Assembly: GCF_003726095.1 (NCBI RefSeq)
Contig: NZ_CP026031.1
Span: 4,962,001 to 5,026,000, forward strand
DNA: 64,000 bases
Origin: Niallia circulans
GTDB lineage: Bacteria > Bacillota > Bacilli > Bacillales > Cytobacillaceae
Reading direction: 5' to 3'
Part shown: piece after piece, positions 19,101 through 28,285 of the stretch
Position numbering within the stretch: the first letter of the stretch is position 1
Layout of the letters: each line of letters starts with the position of its first letter
Made by a program: the position numbers and the translations under genes
The notes under the pieces: model-generated
The model's database searches: none
Told to the model about the DNA's origin: nothing
The model's input: only the letters and a program-made list of their open reading frames with translations

Positions 19101-19843
19101 AACTAACAACCTTGATTTTGTTAGAGAGCTACAAACAGAAAAAAGGCTGGTTGTGGTTATTTTTGCTAGTTATTCCTACTGGAACGACATTAGCGATGTT
19201 CTTAGATATTAATGAGCGTTATAACTATTTACTCGATACAGCAAGTCCAGGTTATAATTCATGGGATATCCTTTTGTTGGAAAATCATAGTGTTCTTGGC
19301 TGGGGCATGTTTTTACCGATGTTTATCGGCATCATTTACTCCTTAATCTTTCAAGTCGAAGACAGCCAAAATAATTGGAAGCAAATTCTTAGCTTACCTA
19401 TCAAACGGGAAGCTGTATATTTTTCTAAGTTTTTAGCAGGCCTTTTGTGTTGTATAGCTCTTATAATCCTAAATATGCTCGGACTTATTTTAGTAGGATA
19501 TATGATGGATTTTCCTGAAGCGGTGGAATGGAGCAGTTATCTTTTTTATGCGGGGAAACAAATCGTGATGATATTAGCTGTTGCTAGTTTGCATAATTGG
19601 TTAAGCTCTTATTTTAAGAATACGATCATTCCTATTGCGATTGGATTTGCTGGAGTCATTGTATCCGGTATTGTCAAGTTTCAATATCCAGAAGCAGGAA
19701 AGTTCTTTCCCTATATGTATCCTTACGTTACAGATGGACTGGTCAATAAGGAATTAGCAGAGTTTTTGCCTTATTCTCTCGTTTTTACGTTGTTATTTTT
19801 ATGTTTTGGAATATGGCAATTTAAAAGAAAAGATGTTCTGTAG
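19097..19843 (+). CDS. ABC-2 permease, lantibiotic immunity type (LanE/MutE-like)
   Basis: 248 residues with six predicted membrane helices. Length, topology and the block DSQNNWKQILSLPIKREAVYFSKF match the MutE/EpiE permease family. Translation is coupled to the ATPase through an ATGA overlap. It is paired with a sister permease that carries a frameshift, so the transporter may be non-functional unless that is a sequencing error. Confidence 0.85.
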   Translation: MKLTTLILLESYKQKKGWLWLFLLVIPTGTTLAMFLDINERYNYLLDTASPGYNSWDILLLENHSVLGWGMFLPMFIGIIYSLIFQVEDSQNNWKQILSLPIKREAVYFSKFLAGLLCCIALIILNMLGLILVGYMMDFPEAVEWSSYLFYAGKQIVMILAVASLHNWLSSYFKNTIIPIAIGFAGVIVSGIVKFQYPEAGKFFPYMYPYVTDGLVNKELAEFLPYSLVFTLLFLCFGIWQFKRKDVL

Positions 19844-19855
19844 GAGGGGAAAACA

Positions 19856-20583
19856 ATGTTCACTTTATTAAAAGTAGAATTATATAAATTAAAGCGGTCA
19901 AAAATTTTATTAGCAACTACGATTTTTACTTTTCTTGCTCTTTATCAAGGCTGGGATTCTGCCAAATCTGGCCATGCAGAAGGAGAGGGGAATGTTTTTA
20001 AAGCCTTTTTATTTCAAGGAACTGCTACAGTCTACAGCTGGATTATTTTCCCGCTTATTATCACCCTTGTTCTCGTGATGATGTCAAGAATGGAGCATAG
20101 CAACAATAGTTGGAAGTACTATCTGACATTACCAGTAGACAGAGTGAAAGTATATTTAGCGAAGCTTGTTATTGGGGTGGAATTATTTTTTATAGCTTAG
20201 TTTTACTGTTTGCGGGAATGATTTTAGTAGCTAATTATCTGGGGTTAGAAGCAGTTCCATTGTTATGGTTAGCAAAAAGATTTGCTTTATTATTGCTTTC
20301 ATCATTCGCGATAATCGGGATTGTTTTTTATTTAAGCTATCGTTTCACCCATTTTGCTGTACCTATAGCGATTGGAGCGGGACTTGCTTTTCCTGCCATG
20401 TTTGTTGCTAATTCTGAGAAGTTATGGATTTTTTATCCGTGGGATTATCCAATTGTTGCTTCGATGACTGGTGTATTTGAAGTATCTGGAAAAAATACAA
20501 GCATGCTTGTTATATCGATCAGTATCTTTCTTCTTACAATTATAATTGGACTTTTACGATTTCGGACAAAAGATGTACTATAG
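19856..20583 (+). pseudogene. ABC-2 permease (LanG/MutG-like), frameshifted
   Basis: Two overlapping frames together make one immunity permease of about 242 residues. The first runs from ATG 19856 to a stop at 20200 and the second continues with GGIIFYSLVLLFAGMILVANYLG. The break falls at GGGG (20174-20177); one extra G would restore VIGGGIIFYS. The block NSWKYYLTLPVDRVKVYLAKL parallels the first permease. It is one of four single-base losses seen in the window, so a consensus error is as likely as true inactivation. Confidence 0.8.
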
Positions 20584-20615
20584 CAATATAGAAGTGGAAA
20601 AGAAAGGGATATAAT

Positions 20616-21341
20616 ATGTCATTAACGGGATTAACAGAAAAGAAAATACTATTAGTAGATGATGAGGTTGATATTTTAAATTTACTAGAAACCGTATTGC
20701 GAAAGGAAGGCTTTAAGCGAATCGAAAAAGCAACGACCGGTGAAAAGGGAATTAGGCTTAGTGAAACGTTTAATCCAGACATTATTATCCTCGATATTAT
20801 GCTTCCCGATATGGAAGGCTATGAGGTATGTCAAAAGATGCGTAAGATAACCTTTGCGCCAATTATTTTTTTATCGGCAAAATCAGAGGAAATTGATAAA
20901 TTGCTCGGACTTGGAATAGGTGGCGATGATTATGTTACAAAGCCTTTTAGCACAAAAGAATTAGTGTTTCGGGTTAAGGCTCAACTGCGCAGAAGTCAAT
21001 ATATGATTCAAAGTCAAAATATAGATGAACAAATTACGTTTGGGGATATCATCATTTCGCCGAATACTGGAGAAGTGAAAAAAGGGGAGAAATCAATAAC
21101 GCTAAAAGCAAAAGAGCTGCAATTATTAGTTTATTTGGCCGAACATCCGAATCAGATTTTCAGCAAAAGTAAAATCTGTGAAGCTGTGTGGGGAGAAGAT
21201 TTCATTGGTTTAGATAATACTATAATGGTCCATATTCGTCGCCTTCGCGAAAAAATTGAAGAGGATCCGAGTAATCCAAAATGGATAAAAACAGTTAAAG
21301 GACTAGGCTATAAGCTGCAAGTTAGAGGAAATGAAGGATGA
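20616..21341 (+). CDS. OmpR-family response regulator (LanR/CprR-like)
   Basis: 241 residues: a receiver domain (residues 9-125, phosphoacceptor Asp60 in IIILDIMLPD, Lys of VTKPF) and a C-terminal winged helix (about 145-238, VHIRRLREKIEEDPSNPKWIKTVKGLGYKL). With the kinase that follows it forms a two-component system of the NisRK/SpaRK/CprRK kind, which switches on the adjacent lantibiotic transporter. It lies 33 bases after the permease in the same operon. Confidence 0.9.
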   Translation: MSLTGLTEKKILLVDDEVDILNLLETVLRKEGFKRIEKATTGEKGIRLSETFNPDIIILDIMLPDMEGYEVCQKMRKITFAPIIFLSAKSEEIDKLLGLGIGGDDYVTKPFSTKELVFRVKAQLRRSQYMIQSQNIDEQITFGDIIISPNTGEVKKGEKSITLKAKELQLLVYLAEHPNQIFSKSKICEAVWGEDFIGLDNTIMVHIRRLREKIEEDPSNPKWIKTVKGLGYKLQVRGNEG

Positions 21342-21342
21342 A

Positions 21343-22737
21343 GTGGAAGATTACAACGCAGTTTCTCTTTTTATGATATTAAGTTTATTGCTTTCCATTT
21401 TTGCTTTTCTTTTGGTGAATGTATTTTTCTTCTATAGTAGCTATTTGGGAAAGGAACGTATATTCCCTTATCAGAACCCGACTTATTATACATTGGATTT
21501 TGCAGACAATATTCGATATGAAAATGATCAAGTTTCTATTGCAAAGAACAAGCTGGATGATCTCAAAGAGGGAAAAATTTGGATTCAAGTTTTAGATGAA
21601 AACGGAACGGAGATCTACAGTCAGTTTAAACCGGAAAAAGTACCTAGCCATTATACGCCTGCTGAAATAATCCGTTATCATAAATTTACGGGAGCACTGG
21701 AAAACTCTACTATATATGTTGGGATGCTAGAAAAAGGAAATCGAAGTTTGAGCTATATTATGGGGTATCCAGAGAAAGTTATTGGAAAGGCTTATATCAA
21801 TTATCGGACAGAAACACTACTGCGAGATGTTTTGCTCATGATTGTCTCCATTGTAATTGTTGTAACGTTAATTGCTTTAATATTTGGCTACTTTTTTAGT
21901 AGACGGCTGGCAAAGCCGATTGTTCAGCTTATTGAGGGCATTCAAAAGCTTGCGAAAGGGGACTTTTGGAGAAGAAATCAGGTGAAGGGTGTTTATAAAA
22001 CGGTATTTGAGAATTTAAATGAATTATCGGATACACTGCAATCTAATGAAGCAGAGCGCAGAAAATTAGAAAAGATGAGAGAAGAATGGATTACGAATAT
22101 TACGCATGATATAAAAACACCACTTTCCTCGATTAAAGGTTATTCGGAACTGCTGCAAGACTACGAGCTAGATGCTAATGAAAAGAATCGATATGTGGAT
22201 ATTATCCTGAATAAATCAGTCTATATTGAGCATTTAATCGATGATTTGAATCTAACCTATAAATTAAAAAGCAATGTCTTTCTTTTGAAAAAGGCAGAAG
22301 CAAATTTGGTGGATATCATAAGGGAGTCCGTTATCCAAATTTTGAATCACCCTTTATACGAGGAAACCAATCTTGATTTTTCAACAGAAACCGAGCAAAT
22401 TTTATTTAACTGCGATAAAACCTTGATACAACGTGCATTAATGAATTTAATCTATAATGCCATCGTTCATAATCCACCCGATACCTTTATTCAAGTATTT
22501 ATTGGTCAAGAAAAAGAAACGATTAAAGTATGGATAGAGGATAATGGCAATGGCATTGAAGAAGGAGAACTAGAGGATTTATTTTCTCGCTACTATCGCG
22601 GAACAAATACAGGAGAAGCACATAAAGGAAGTGGCTTAGGATTAGCTATTGCTAAGCAGATTGTCGAAGCACATGGCGGAAAGATATTTGTAGATAGCAA
22701 GTTAGGGGAAGGAACAAGAATTACGCTTATTTTCTAG
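21343..22737 (+). CDS. Sensor histidine kinase (LanK/CprK-like)
   Basis: About 464 residues. Two membrane helices (about 8-32 and 165-190) bracket an extracytoplasmic sensor loop of about 130 residues. HAMP-like segment, HisKA with the phosphorylated His in NITHDIKTPLSSIKGYSELL, and HATPase with DNGNGIEEGEL and GSGLGLAIAKQI follow. GTG 21343 is chosen because AAGG (21334-21337) lies five bases upstream; ATG 21331 directly abuts the preceding purine run. The external domain probably detects the peptide antibiotic. No bacteriocin structural gene lies beside it. Confidence 0.87.
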   Translation: MEDYNAVSLFMILSLLLSIFAFLLVNVFFFYSSYLGKERIFPYQNPTYYTLDFADNIRYENDQVSIAKNKLDDLKEGKIWIQVLDENGTEIYSQFKPEKVPSHYTPAEIIRYHKFTGALENSTIYVGMLEKGNRSLSYIMGYPEKVIGKAYINYRTETLLRDVLLMIVSIVIVVTLIALIFGYFFSRRLAKPIVQLIEGIQKLAKGDFWRRNQVKGVYKTVFENLNELSDTLQSNEAERRKLEKMREEWITNITHDIKTPLSSIKGYSELLQDYELDANEKNRYVDIILNKSVYIEHLIDDLNLTYKLKSNVFLLKKAEANLVDIIRESVIQILNHPLYEETNLDFSTETEQILFNCDKTLIQRALMNLIYNAIVHNPPDTFIQVFIGQEKETIKVWIEDNGNGIEEGELEDLFSRYYRGTNTGEAHKGSGLGLAIAKQIVEAHGGKIFVDSKLGEGTRITLIF

Positions 22738-22835
22738 AAATATATTTTTAAATAATATAAATGGCAGAATGCTTTTAAAAGTTGTCAGTAATATTGTAGG
22801 TACTATCCGAAGCAACAACAATATGATTTTCTAAA

Positions 22836-22861
22836 AAGGCTCTCCATAAAGGGGGAGCCTC
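22836..22861 (-). terminator. Terminator of the DUF4190 gene
   Basis: Minus-strand hairpin AGGCTCCCC / GGAGAGCCT followed by five T, 16 bases past the stop codon. Confidence 0.7.
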
Positions 22862-22876
22862 ACAAAAACATATAGT

Positions 22877-23137
22877 TTATCCAAAAGTAGCTAGTGATAA
22901 AAACGCAATAATCCCTAACAGTACTAATAGTTGGAGGATTATTCCAACTATGCCCCATATTAAACCTGCTGTCGCAAAACCTCTCCCATTTTCGTCCGTT
23001 TTATTGATTTCATTTACTGCTTTTCTTGAAAAAATAATGCTGATAATTCCTAAAATAAGACCAATGAAGGGAATTAATACCGATAAAATACCCAATGTTA
23101 CCGATATGATTGAATTAGTGTTTGTCTGATTGTTCAT
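22877..23137 (-). CDS. DUF4190-type small membrane protein
   Basis: 86 residues with two hydrophobic hairpins (SVTLGILSVLIPFIGLILGIISI and AGLIWGIVGIILQLLVLLGI) separated by a conserved polar loop (SRKAVNEINKTDENGRG), the pattern of the DUF4190 family. Function unknown. ATG 23137 is preferred over 23182; AAGGAG lies about 11 bases upstream. Confidence 0.75.
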   Translation of the reverse strand: MNNQTNTNSIISVTLGILSVLIPFIGLILGIISIIFSRKAVNEINKTDENGRGFATAGLIWGIVGIILQLLVLLGIIAFLSLATFG

Positions 23138-23429
23138 GACAGTCGTTTCTCCTTTCTTTTTTTTGCATACCTTCCAGCTCAAACTGCAGAAAATCTGTCA
23201 GCTAAGGATGGGATGTACACTTGAAGGTCGATAAATATAACTAACCATTAGTGGTTATAAGGGCATCACTAATAGAAGTTTTTTCTATACTGCGGTTGTT
23301 TGCTTTATCCTTATATAAAGTAATACGAATAACAGCATCTAAAGTTACAATGTATGTTTTTCATTCTTTATACAACGATTCACATAACTTCATTTATTCA
23401 TGGAACACTAATCTGTGGAGGTGAAGAGA

Positions 23430-23561
23430 ATGACAAACAGAAAAGCTGATCCATCGACAATTGGTTTAGGTTCTAACCAGCCAGAAGGTCAAGGAACAAC
23501 TTCAAAGGAAACAGGAAAAACAAAGGAAGATTCTTCTAGAAAGAAACAAAAACGTTCTTAA
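23430..23561 (+). CDS. yuzL: YuzL-family small protein
   Basis: 43 residues encoded from ATG 23430, with GGAGGTGA five bases upstream. The conserved core DPSTIGLGSNQPEGQGTT and the basic tail SSRKKQKRS match the Bacillus YuzL family, small hydrophilic proteins of spore-forming Bacillaceae with no defined role. A terminator follows within 25 bases, so it is a separate unit. The 250 bases upstream contain no other gene that I can support. Confidence 0.8.
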   Translation: MTNRKADPSTIGLGSNQPEGQGTTSKETGKTKEDSSRKKQKRS

Positions 23562-23582
23562 TACTTAATACAACGACTAAAG

Positions 23583-23613
23583 CAGGTGGAGGAAATGCCA
23601 CCTGTATTTTATT
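23583..23613 (+). terminator. Terminator of yuzL
   Basis: CAGGTGG / CCACCTG stem with an eight-base loop and T-rich tail. Confidence 0.75.
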
Positions 23614-23713
23614 GGATCTTGATGGAAGAAGGGTTTTATAAATCTCTATATAATTAATAATATATAATAAGGAAAGAATATTTAGATTATTTTAAATGTG
23701 GGGGGGAAATCAT

Positions 23714-24091
23714 TTGAATACTTATCTAAGCAAAAGAAATAAAGGCTTTCTGTTTATTATCAGTGTTATTCTTTTTATTGGGATTATTGGCTATGGAGTA
23801 TACTGGGCTTTTTATGATATGAATCGATTGCCAAAAGGAGAATATATTACAGAAGAAACTTCACCAGACGGGGCCTATACCTTAAAAGCTTATCGGACAA
23901 ATGGTGGTGCAACTACTTCATATGCAATCCGCGGGGAACTTGTCTTTAATAAAAAGGGTAAGAAAAAGAACGTTTATTGGAATGAAGGGGAAGAAACAGC
24001 AAAAATTGTATGGAGCGATAAACATACAGTAGTAGTGAATGGGCATTCTCTTCATGTTCCAACAGATAAATTTGATTATCGAAATCAGTAA
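23714..24091 (+). CDS. DUF5412-family protein
   Basis: About 125 residues: one N-terminal membrane helix (GFLFIISVILFIGIIGYGVYW) followed by an extracytoplasmic domain with SPDGAYTLKAYRTNGGATTSYAIRGELV, diagnostic of DUF5412 as I recall it. TTG 23714 is chosen because a run of seven G (23700-23706) gives a ribosome-binding site seven bases upstream. Function unknown. The 24092-24290 stretch downstream contains a coding-like frame that I could not assign. Confidence 0.78.
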   Translation: MNTYLSKRNKGFLFIISVILFIGIIGYGVYWAFYDMNRLPKGEYITEETSPDGAYTLKAYRTNGGATTSYAIRGELVFNKKGKKKNVYWNEGEETAKIVWSDKHTVVVNGHSLHVPTDKFDYRNQ

Positions 24092-24290
24092 GGAGAACTT
24101 TAAGGAAGTGCCTCCTACTACTGCAAATTTGTTTTTGAAAACTGACCAAGTTAATTTTTACGACTCACTTCCTTATGATAGATCTAAAGATGGGTTTACT
24201 AATAAAGGCGGAAATTACTCGCTATGGGGAAATTCTGTTCTTTTACATACGGACAATATAACGTGAATGTGATTGTTTAAATAATACTAG

Positions 24291-24340
24291 TTGACATGTA
24301 CAAATAAAGTATTATATAATTATCTCGAATTCAAGATAAT
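24291..24340 (+). promoter_or_regulatory. mhqR promoter with MhqR-type operator
   Basis: TTGACA (24291-24296), an 18-base spacer and TATAAT (24315-24320). A near-perfect palindrome at 24319-24340 with core TATCTCGAATTCAAGATA begins in the -10 box. It matches the known B. subtilis MhqR operator (tATCTcgAAtTCgAGATa), so the gene should be autorepressed. Confidence 0.8.
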
Positions 24341-24356
24341 TGAAAGGAAGATTATC

Positions 24357-24812
24357 ATGGATAATAAGGAAGTAAGTAAATATGAAGAAGATTTATCATT
24401 AAAGGTATTCGTTGTGTTGTCGAGAGCATTGCAATCGATAAAGAAACGTGTAGAAGAAGATATAAAATGTCTCGGTTTAAACCCTACAGAATTTTCTGTG
24501 CTGGAATTGATTTATAGCAAAGGGGATCAGCCAATTCAAAAGATTGGTGAAAAAGTTTTGATTGCAAGCAGCAGCATTACCTATGTAGTAGATAAATTAG
24601 AGAATAAAAAATTAATCAGAAGAAAACCTTGTCCAAAAGACCGCCGCATAACCTATGTGGTGATAACAGAAGAGGGAACCGAGCTTATGGACAAAGTCTT
24701 TCCAAAGCATAGAGCAGCCATGAACGAGATATGTGGCGGGTTAGACAATAAAGAAAAAGAAATACTGATTGAACAGCTCAAAAAATTAGGGCTTCATGCA
24801 CAAGAGATGTGA
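24357..24812 (+). CDS. mhqR: MarR-family repressor MhqR
   Basis: 151 residues. Winged-helix MarR fold with NPTEFSVLELIYSKGDQPIQKIGEKVLIASSSITYVVDKLE and the wing motif KPCPKDRRITYV. MhqR represses quinone-detoxification genes and is released by methylhydroquinone, catechol or diamide-type electrophiles. Identification rests on the operator in its own promoter and the mhqO/mhqD-type genes that follow. AAAGGAAG precedes ATG 24357. Confidence 0.83.
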   Translation: MDNKEVSKYEEDLSLKVFVVLSRALQSIKKRVEEDIKCLGLNPTEFSVLELIYSKGDQPIQKIGEKVLIASSSITYVVDKLENKKLIRRKPCPKDRRITYVVITEEGTELMDKVFPKHRAAMNEICGGLDNKEKEILIEQLKKLGLHAQEM

Positions 24813-24818
24813 TTTTTT

Positions 24819-24846
24819 TTGAGGTTATATCTCGAATTAATAATAT
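24819..24846 (+). promoter_or_regulatory. Candidate promoter and MhqR half-site of the dioxygenase operon
   Basis: TTGAGG and TAATAT with a 16-base spacer flank TATCTCGAATTAA (24828-24840), which repeats the left half of the mhqR operator exactly for ten bases. The right half is degenerate. It probably brings the dioxygenase operon under MhqR. Confidence 0.5.
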
Positions 24847-24959
24847 TTTAATTCGTAGTAATGAGCGAAAATAGAGAATTTCTATAAATGATTTTTCTAC
24901 TTATATCAAATAGTAACTAAATAAAGCTTGCTAGAAAATTGGAATAGGAGTGAACGGCA

Positions 24960-25898
24960 ATGACGAAGAGCACAAGTGGAATTCACCATATTACGGCAAT
25001 CGTAGGCCACCCGCAAGAGAATGTTGACTTTTATGCAGGTGTATTGGGATTGCGTTTAGTGAAACAGACGGTCAATTTTGATGATCCAGGGACATATCAT
25101 TTATATTTTGGAGATGAAGGCGGCAATCCAGGCACGATTATTACTTTCTTTCCATGGACAGGAGCGCGTAAAGGAGTGATTGGAGACGGGCAAGTCGGTG
25201 TAACGTCTTATGTTGTGCCTATAGGAGCTCTTTCATTTTGGGAAAAAAGGTTAGCAAAATTTAATATTTCTTTCACAAAAACAGAGCGTTTTGGAGAGGA
25301 ATACTTAGCTTTTTCTGATCCCCATGGCTTACTGCTAGAAATAGTAGAAAGAGCAGAAGGGAAAAATAATAGCTGGCAGTTTGGTGAAGTGACACCTGAA
25401 AATGCTATTAAAGGATTTGGCGGTGCAACGCTTTTATCGAAACAACCTGCACAAACAGCAGAACTTTTAGAAAAAGTGATGGGATTTAAAAAAGTTGGCG
25501 AAGAAGGAGAATATGTACGTTTCCGTTCCTTTAGCGATATTGGAAATGTCATCGATTTAAAATTAACTACAGGCAGAAGTGGGGAAATGGGTGTTGGAAC
25601 TGTTCATCATATTGCTTTTAGAGCAGTGGATGATCTTGACCAATTAGACTGGCAGAAACACGTCTCGCAAAATGGATACCATGTAACAGCTGTTAAGGAT
25701 CGAAATTATTTTAATGCCATTTATTTTAGAGAGCATGGTGAAATACTCTTTGAAATTGCGACAGATCCGCCAGGATTTGCAATTGATGAATCTAAAGAAA
25801 CACTAGGAGAGACATTAATGCTGCCAAGTCAATATGAACAATATAGAGAACAGCTTAATAGCAGATTAATACCAATTGATGTTAGAAATCTCGACTAA
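24960..25898 (+). CDS. mhqO: Ring-cleaving dioxygenase, MhqO/MhqA type
   Basis: 312 residues in two glyoxalase/bleomycin-resistance (VOC) repeats: ITAIVGHPQENVDFYAGVLGLRLVK at the start and VHHIAFRAVDDLDQLDW in the second half. Metal ligands are the His of GIHHIT, the His of VHHIAFR and a Glu near the C-terminus (ILFEIATDPPGF). MhqO-type enzymes open quinol or catechol rings as part of thiol-reactive quinone defence. AGGAGTG precedes ATG. It is the first gene of an MhqR-controlled operon and is paralogous to the gene at 26552. Confidence 0.87.
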   Translation: MTKSTSGIHHITAIVGHPQENVDFYAGVLGLRLVKQTVNFDDPGTYHLYFGDEGGNPGTIITFFPWTGARKGVIGDGQVGVTSYVVPIGALSFWEKRLAKFNISFTKTERFGEEYLAFSDPHGLLLEIVERAEGKNNSWQFGEVTPENAIKGFGGATLLSKQPAQTAELLEKVMGFKKVGEEGEYVRFRSFSDIGNVIDLKLTTGRSGEMGVGTVHHIAFRAVDDLDQLDWQKHVSQNGYHVTAVKDRNYFNAIYFREHGEILFEIATDPPGFAIDESKETLGETLMLPSQYEQYREQLNSRLIPIDVRNLD

Positions 25899-25916
25899 TT
25901 TGTAAAGGATGATTTG

Positions 25917-26528
25917 ATGCATTCCATTGATCCGAAAACCATTTCAGAAAGAGAGAATTATAAATTTCTAATTGGAAGCATAATTCCTAGACCTATTGCC
26001 TTTGTTACTAGCTTGTCGGAAGAGGGTGTCTTAAATGGGGCTCCTTTCAGCTACTTTAATATTGTATCATCTAATCCGCCAATGATATCGTTATCCATTC
26101 AGCGTTCCAATGGGAAACCAAAAGATACGGCAAGGAACATTTTAAACAAAAAGGAATTTGTCATTCATATTGTAGATGAACAAAATGTTGATAAAATTAA
26201 TCAAACGGCAGCAAGTCTTGCATCAAGTGAAAGTGAGATTGAATTAGCAGGATTAACACCGATAGATAGCAGCGCCATCTCTGTACCGGGTATAAAGGAA
26301 GCTAAGATTCGTATGGAATGTGTATTGGAACATTCATTAGAGTTGGGAGGTACCGAGGCACTTCCTGGATGTGATTTTCTAATTGGAAGAGTGGTTCATT
26401 ATCACATTGATCCTACCCTGTATGAAAATGGCAGAATTGATCCAAGAGGGTTAGCAGCTGTCAGCAGATTAGCAGGAAATGACTATGCAAAAATTGGTGA
26501 CATGTTTACAAAAGTAAGACCACAATAG
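25917..26528 (+). CDS. Flavin reductase-like, FMN-binding split-barrel protein
   Basis: 203 residues of the flavin reductase/DIM6-NTAB family: IIPRPIAFVTSLSEEGVLNGAPFSYF and the later FVIHIVDEQNVDKIN block. Such proteins bind FMN and hand reduced flavin to a partner or reduce quinones. It sits between two ring-cleavage dioxygenases in an MhqR operon, so a role in quinone handling is inferred. The ATG 25917 start follows AAAGGATG; TTG 25914 is immediately adjacent but less likely. Confidence 0.83.
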   Translation: MHSIDPKTISERENYKFLIGSIIPRPIAFVTSLSEEGVLNGAPFSYFNIVSSNPPMISLSIQRSNGKPKDTARNILNKKEFVIHIVDEQNVDKINQTAASLASSESEIELAGLTPIDSSAISVPGIKEAKIRMECVLEHSLELGGTEALPGCDFLIGRVVHYHIDPTLYENGRIDPRGLAAVSRLAGNDYAKIGDMFTKVRPQ

Positions 26529-26551
26529 TTCCATGAAATGGAGAGGATAAG

Positions 26552-27499
26552 ATGCAAAAAACAGCAGGAATTCATCATATTTCAGCAATGGTAAATGATG
26601 CACAAAGAAATATTGATTTTTATGCAGGTGTCCTTGGTCTACGATTGGTAAAAAAGACAATTAATTTTGATCGCCCAGAAGTGTATCATCTCTATTTTGG
26701 GAATGAAACAGGGGAACCAGGAACAATTATTACTTTCTTTCCATGGGAAAAACAGCTGAAAGGTAGAATTGGCCAAGGGCAAGTTGGTGTAACGAGCTAT
26801 GTTATTCCACATGGTAGCAGTGCATTTTGGAAAAATCGTCTTCTTTCCTATGGTGTAGAAGTGGAAAATGCTTCGAGATTTAAAGAAAGATATTCGCAAT
26901 TTGTCGATCCAGATGGTCTGCAAATCGAATTAGTGGAACGAAACGAAGGACCATTAAGTAATTGGCAGCTAGGTTCAATCCATCCTGATGTTGCTATTAA
27001 AGGTTTTGGCGGAGCAACATTACTTTCGGCACAACCGAACAAAACAGCAGAGGTATTAGAACATATATTGGGTCTTAAATGTGTAGGAGAAGATGCAGGG
27101 TATTTGCGTTTCATCGCCGATGCACAGATAGGAAATGTGATAGATATCAAATTGACCCCGTCTGTTCGTGGGCTCATGGGAGCAGGAACTGTCCACCATA
27201 TTGCTTGGCGGGCAAAAGATGAGACAGAGCTTCAGCAATGGAGAACGCTGCTACAAGAAAAAGGGTATTATCCAACGGAAGTGAAAGATCGAAACTATTT
27301 TAAAGCCTTATATTTTCATGAAGAAGGCGGCATTCTTTTTGAGCTAGCTACTGATGGACCTGGATTTACGGTGGATCAGCCAGTAGAACAATTGGGAGAG
27401 AAGCTAATGCTCCCTGATTGGTTAGAAGAAAAGCGTGATGAGTTAACAGCTGCTTTGCCTAAAGTAGAGATTAGAATCTTAGAGGAGGAGAAGGGATGA
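26552..27499 (+). CDS. Ring-cleaving dioxygenase, MhqO/MhqE type
   Basis: 315 residues, about half identical by eye to the protein at 24960, with the same VOC repeats (GIHHISAMVNDAQRNIDFYAGVLGLRLVKK and VHHIAWRAKDETELQQW) and metal-ligand positions. In B. subtilis mhqE and mhqO are two such paralogues. It overlaps mhqD by four bases, so the two are translationally coupled as in mhqED. Confidence 0.87.
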   Translation: MQKTAGIHHISAMVNDAQRNIDFYAGVLGLRLVKKTINFDRPEVYHLYFGNETGEPGTIITFFPWEKQLKGRIGQGQVGVTSYVIPHGSSAFWKNRLLSYGVEVENASRFKERYSQFVDPDGLQIELVERNEGPLSNWQLGSIHPDVAIKGFGGATLLSAQPNKTAEVLEHILGLKCVGEDAGYLRFIADAQIGNVIDIKLTPSVRGLMGAGTVHHIAWRAKDETELQQWRTLLQEKGYYPTEVKDRNYFKALYFHEEGGILFELATDGPGFTVDQPVEQLGEKLMLPDWLEEKRDELTAALPKVEIRILEEEKG

Positions 27500-28107
27500 A
27501 ACATATTTTCAATAAGGGAAAAGATCCGAAGAAGCCCACGTTATTGATGTTACACGGAACAGGCGGAACAGAGTTAGATTTATTGCCACTAGCAGGGATG
27601 ATCGATGATGAAGCTTCTGTGTTAAGTGTCCGCGGGAATATTTTAGAAAACGGCATGCCGCGTTTCTTTAAGCGTTTAGCAGAAGGTGTATTTGATGAAG
27701 AAGATTTAATTTTTCGTACAAAGGAATTAAATGAATTTCTGGATGAAGCAGCCCAAAAATATGAATTTGATAGAGAAAATATCGTAGCAATTGGCTATTC
27801 TAATGGTGCCAATATTGCTGCAAGCTTATTATTCCACTATCAGGATGCATTAAAAGCAGCTATTCTACATCATCCAATGGTACCGAGAAGAGGAATTACG
27901 CTCCCTGATTTAACCGGAAAAGGAGTATTTATTACTGCAGGAACCAATGATCCGATTTGTTCAAAAGAAGAATCAAATGAACTACAATCAATGCTTGTTA
28001 ATGCTAATGCGAATGTCGAAATGCATTGGGAAAACAGAGGCCATCAGCTAACAGCTGAGGAAGTAGAAGCAGCTGCTAAATGGTATTCAGCTTTAACAAA
28101 TAGTTAA
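27496..28107 (+). CDS. mhqD: Carboxylesterase/hydrolase MhqD
   Basis: 203-residue alpha/beta hydrolase of the phospholipase/carboxylesterase type. Triad Ser102 (GYSNGAN), Asp152 (GTNDPICS) and His183 (NRGHQLT). In B. subtilis MhqD is encoded with the dioxygenase MhqE under MhqR and is thought to act on ring-cleavage products. The ATGA overlap with the upstream dioxygenase agrees. Confidence 0.87.
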   Translation: MKHIFNKGKDPKKPTLLMLHGTGGTELDLLPLAGMIDDEASVLSVRGNILENGMPRFFKRLAEGVFDEEDLIFRTKELNEFLDEAAQKYEFDRENIVAIGYSNGANIAASLLFHYQDALKAAILHHPMVPRRGITLPDLTGKGVFITAGTNDPICSKEESNELQSMLVNANANVEMHWENRGHQLTAEEVEAAAKWYSALTNS

Positions 28108-28285
28108 TTATTTAAAAGAGAAAAAGTAATCATAAATTTCCACAATTGGGGAATAAGAAGAACAGCTAACATTGAAAAGACTATTTCAGTGGAGGTGATT
28201 CTTATAAGATCAATAAAAAATTAAAGCAGGTGTACTTATGGGGTTTTTAAACAAATTATTTGGAAAATCAAAGGAGATGGAAAAC

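Noticed and set aside
18192..22737. Immunity operon of the bacteriocin locus at 9 kb
   Set aside because: It is separated by several unrelated genes and terminators and belongs to the lantibiotic type, so a direct link is not supported.
24092..24266. Gene overlapping the end of the DUF5412 gene
   Set aside because: Reads partly like protein but has no start signal outside the upstream gene and no recognised family.
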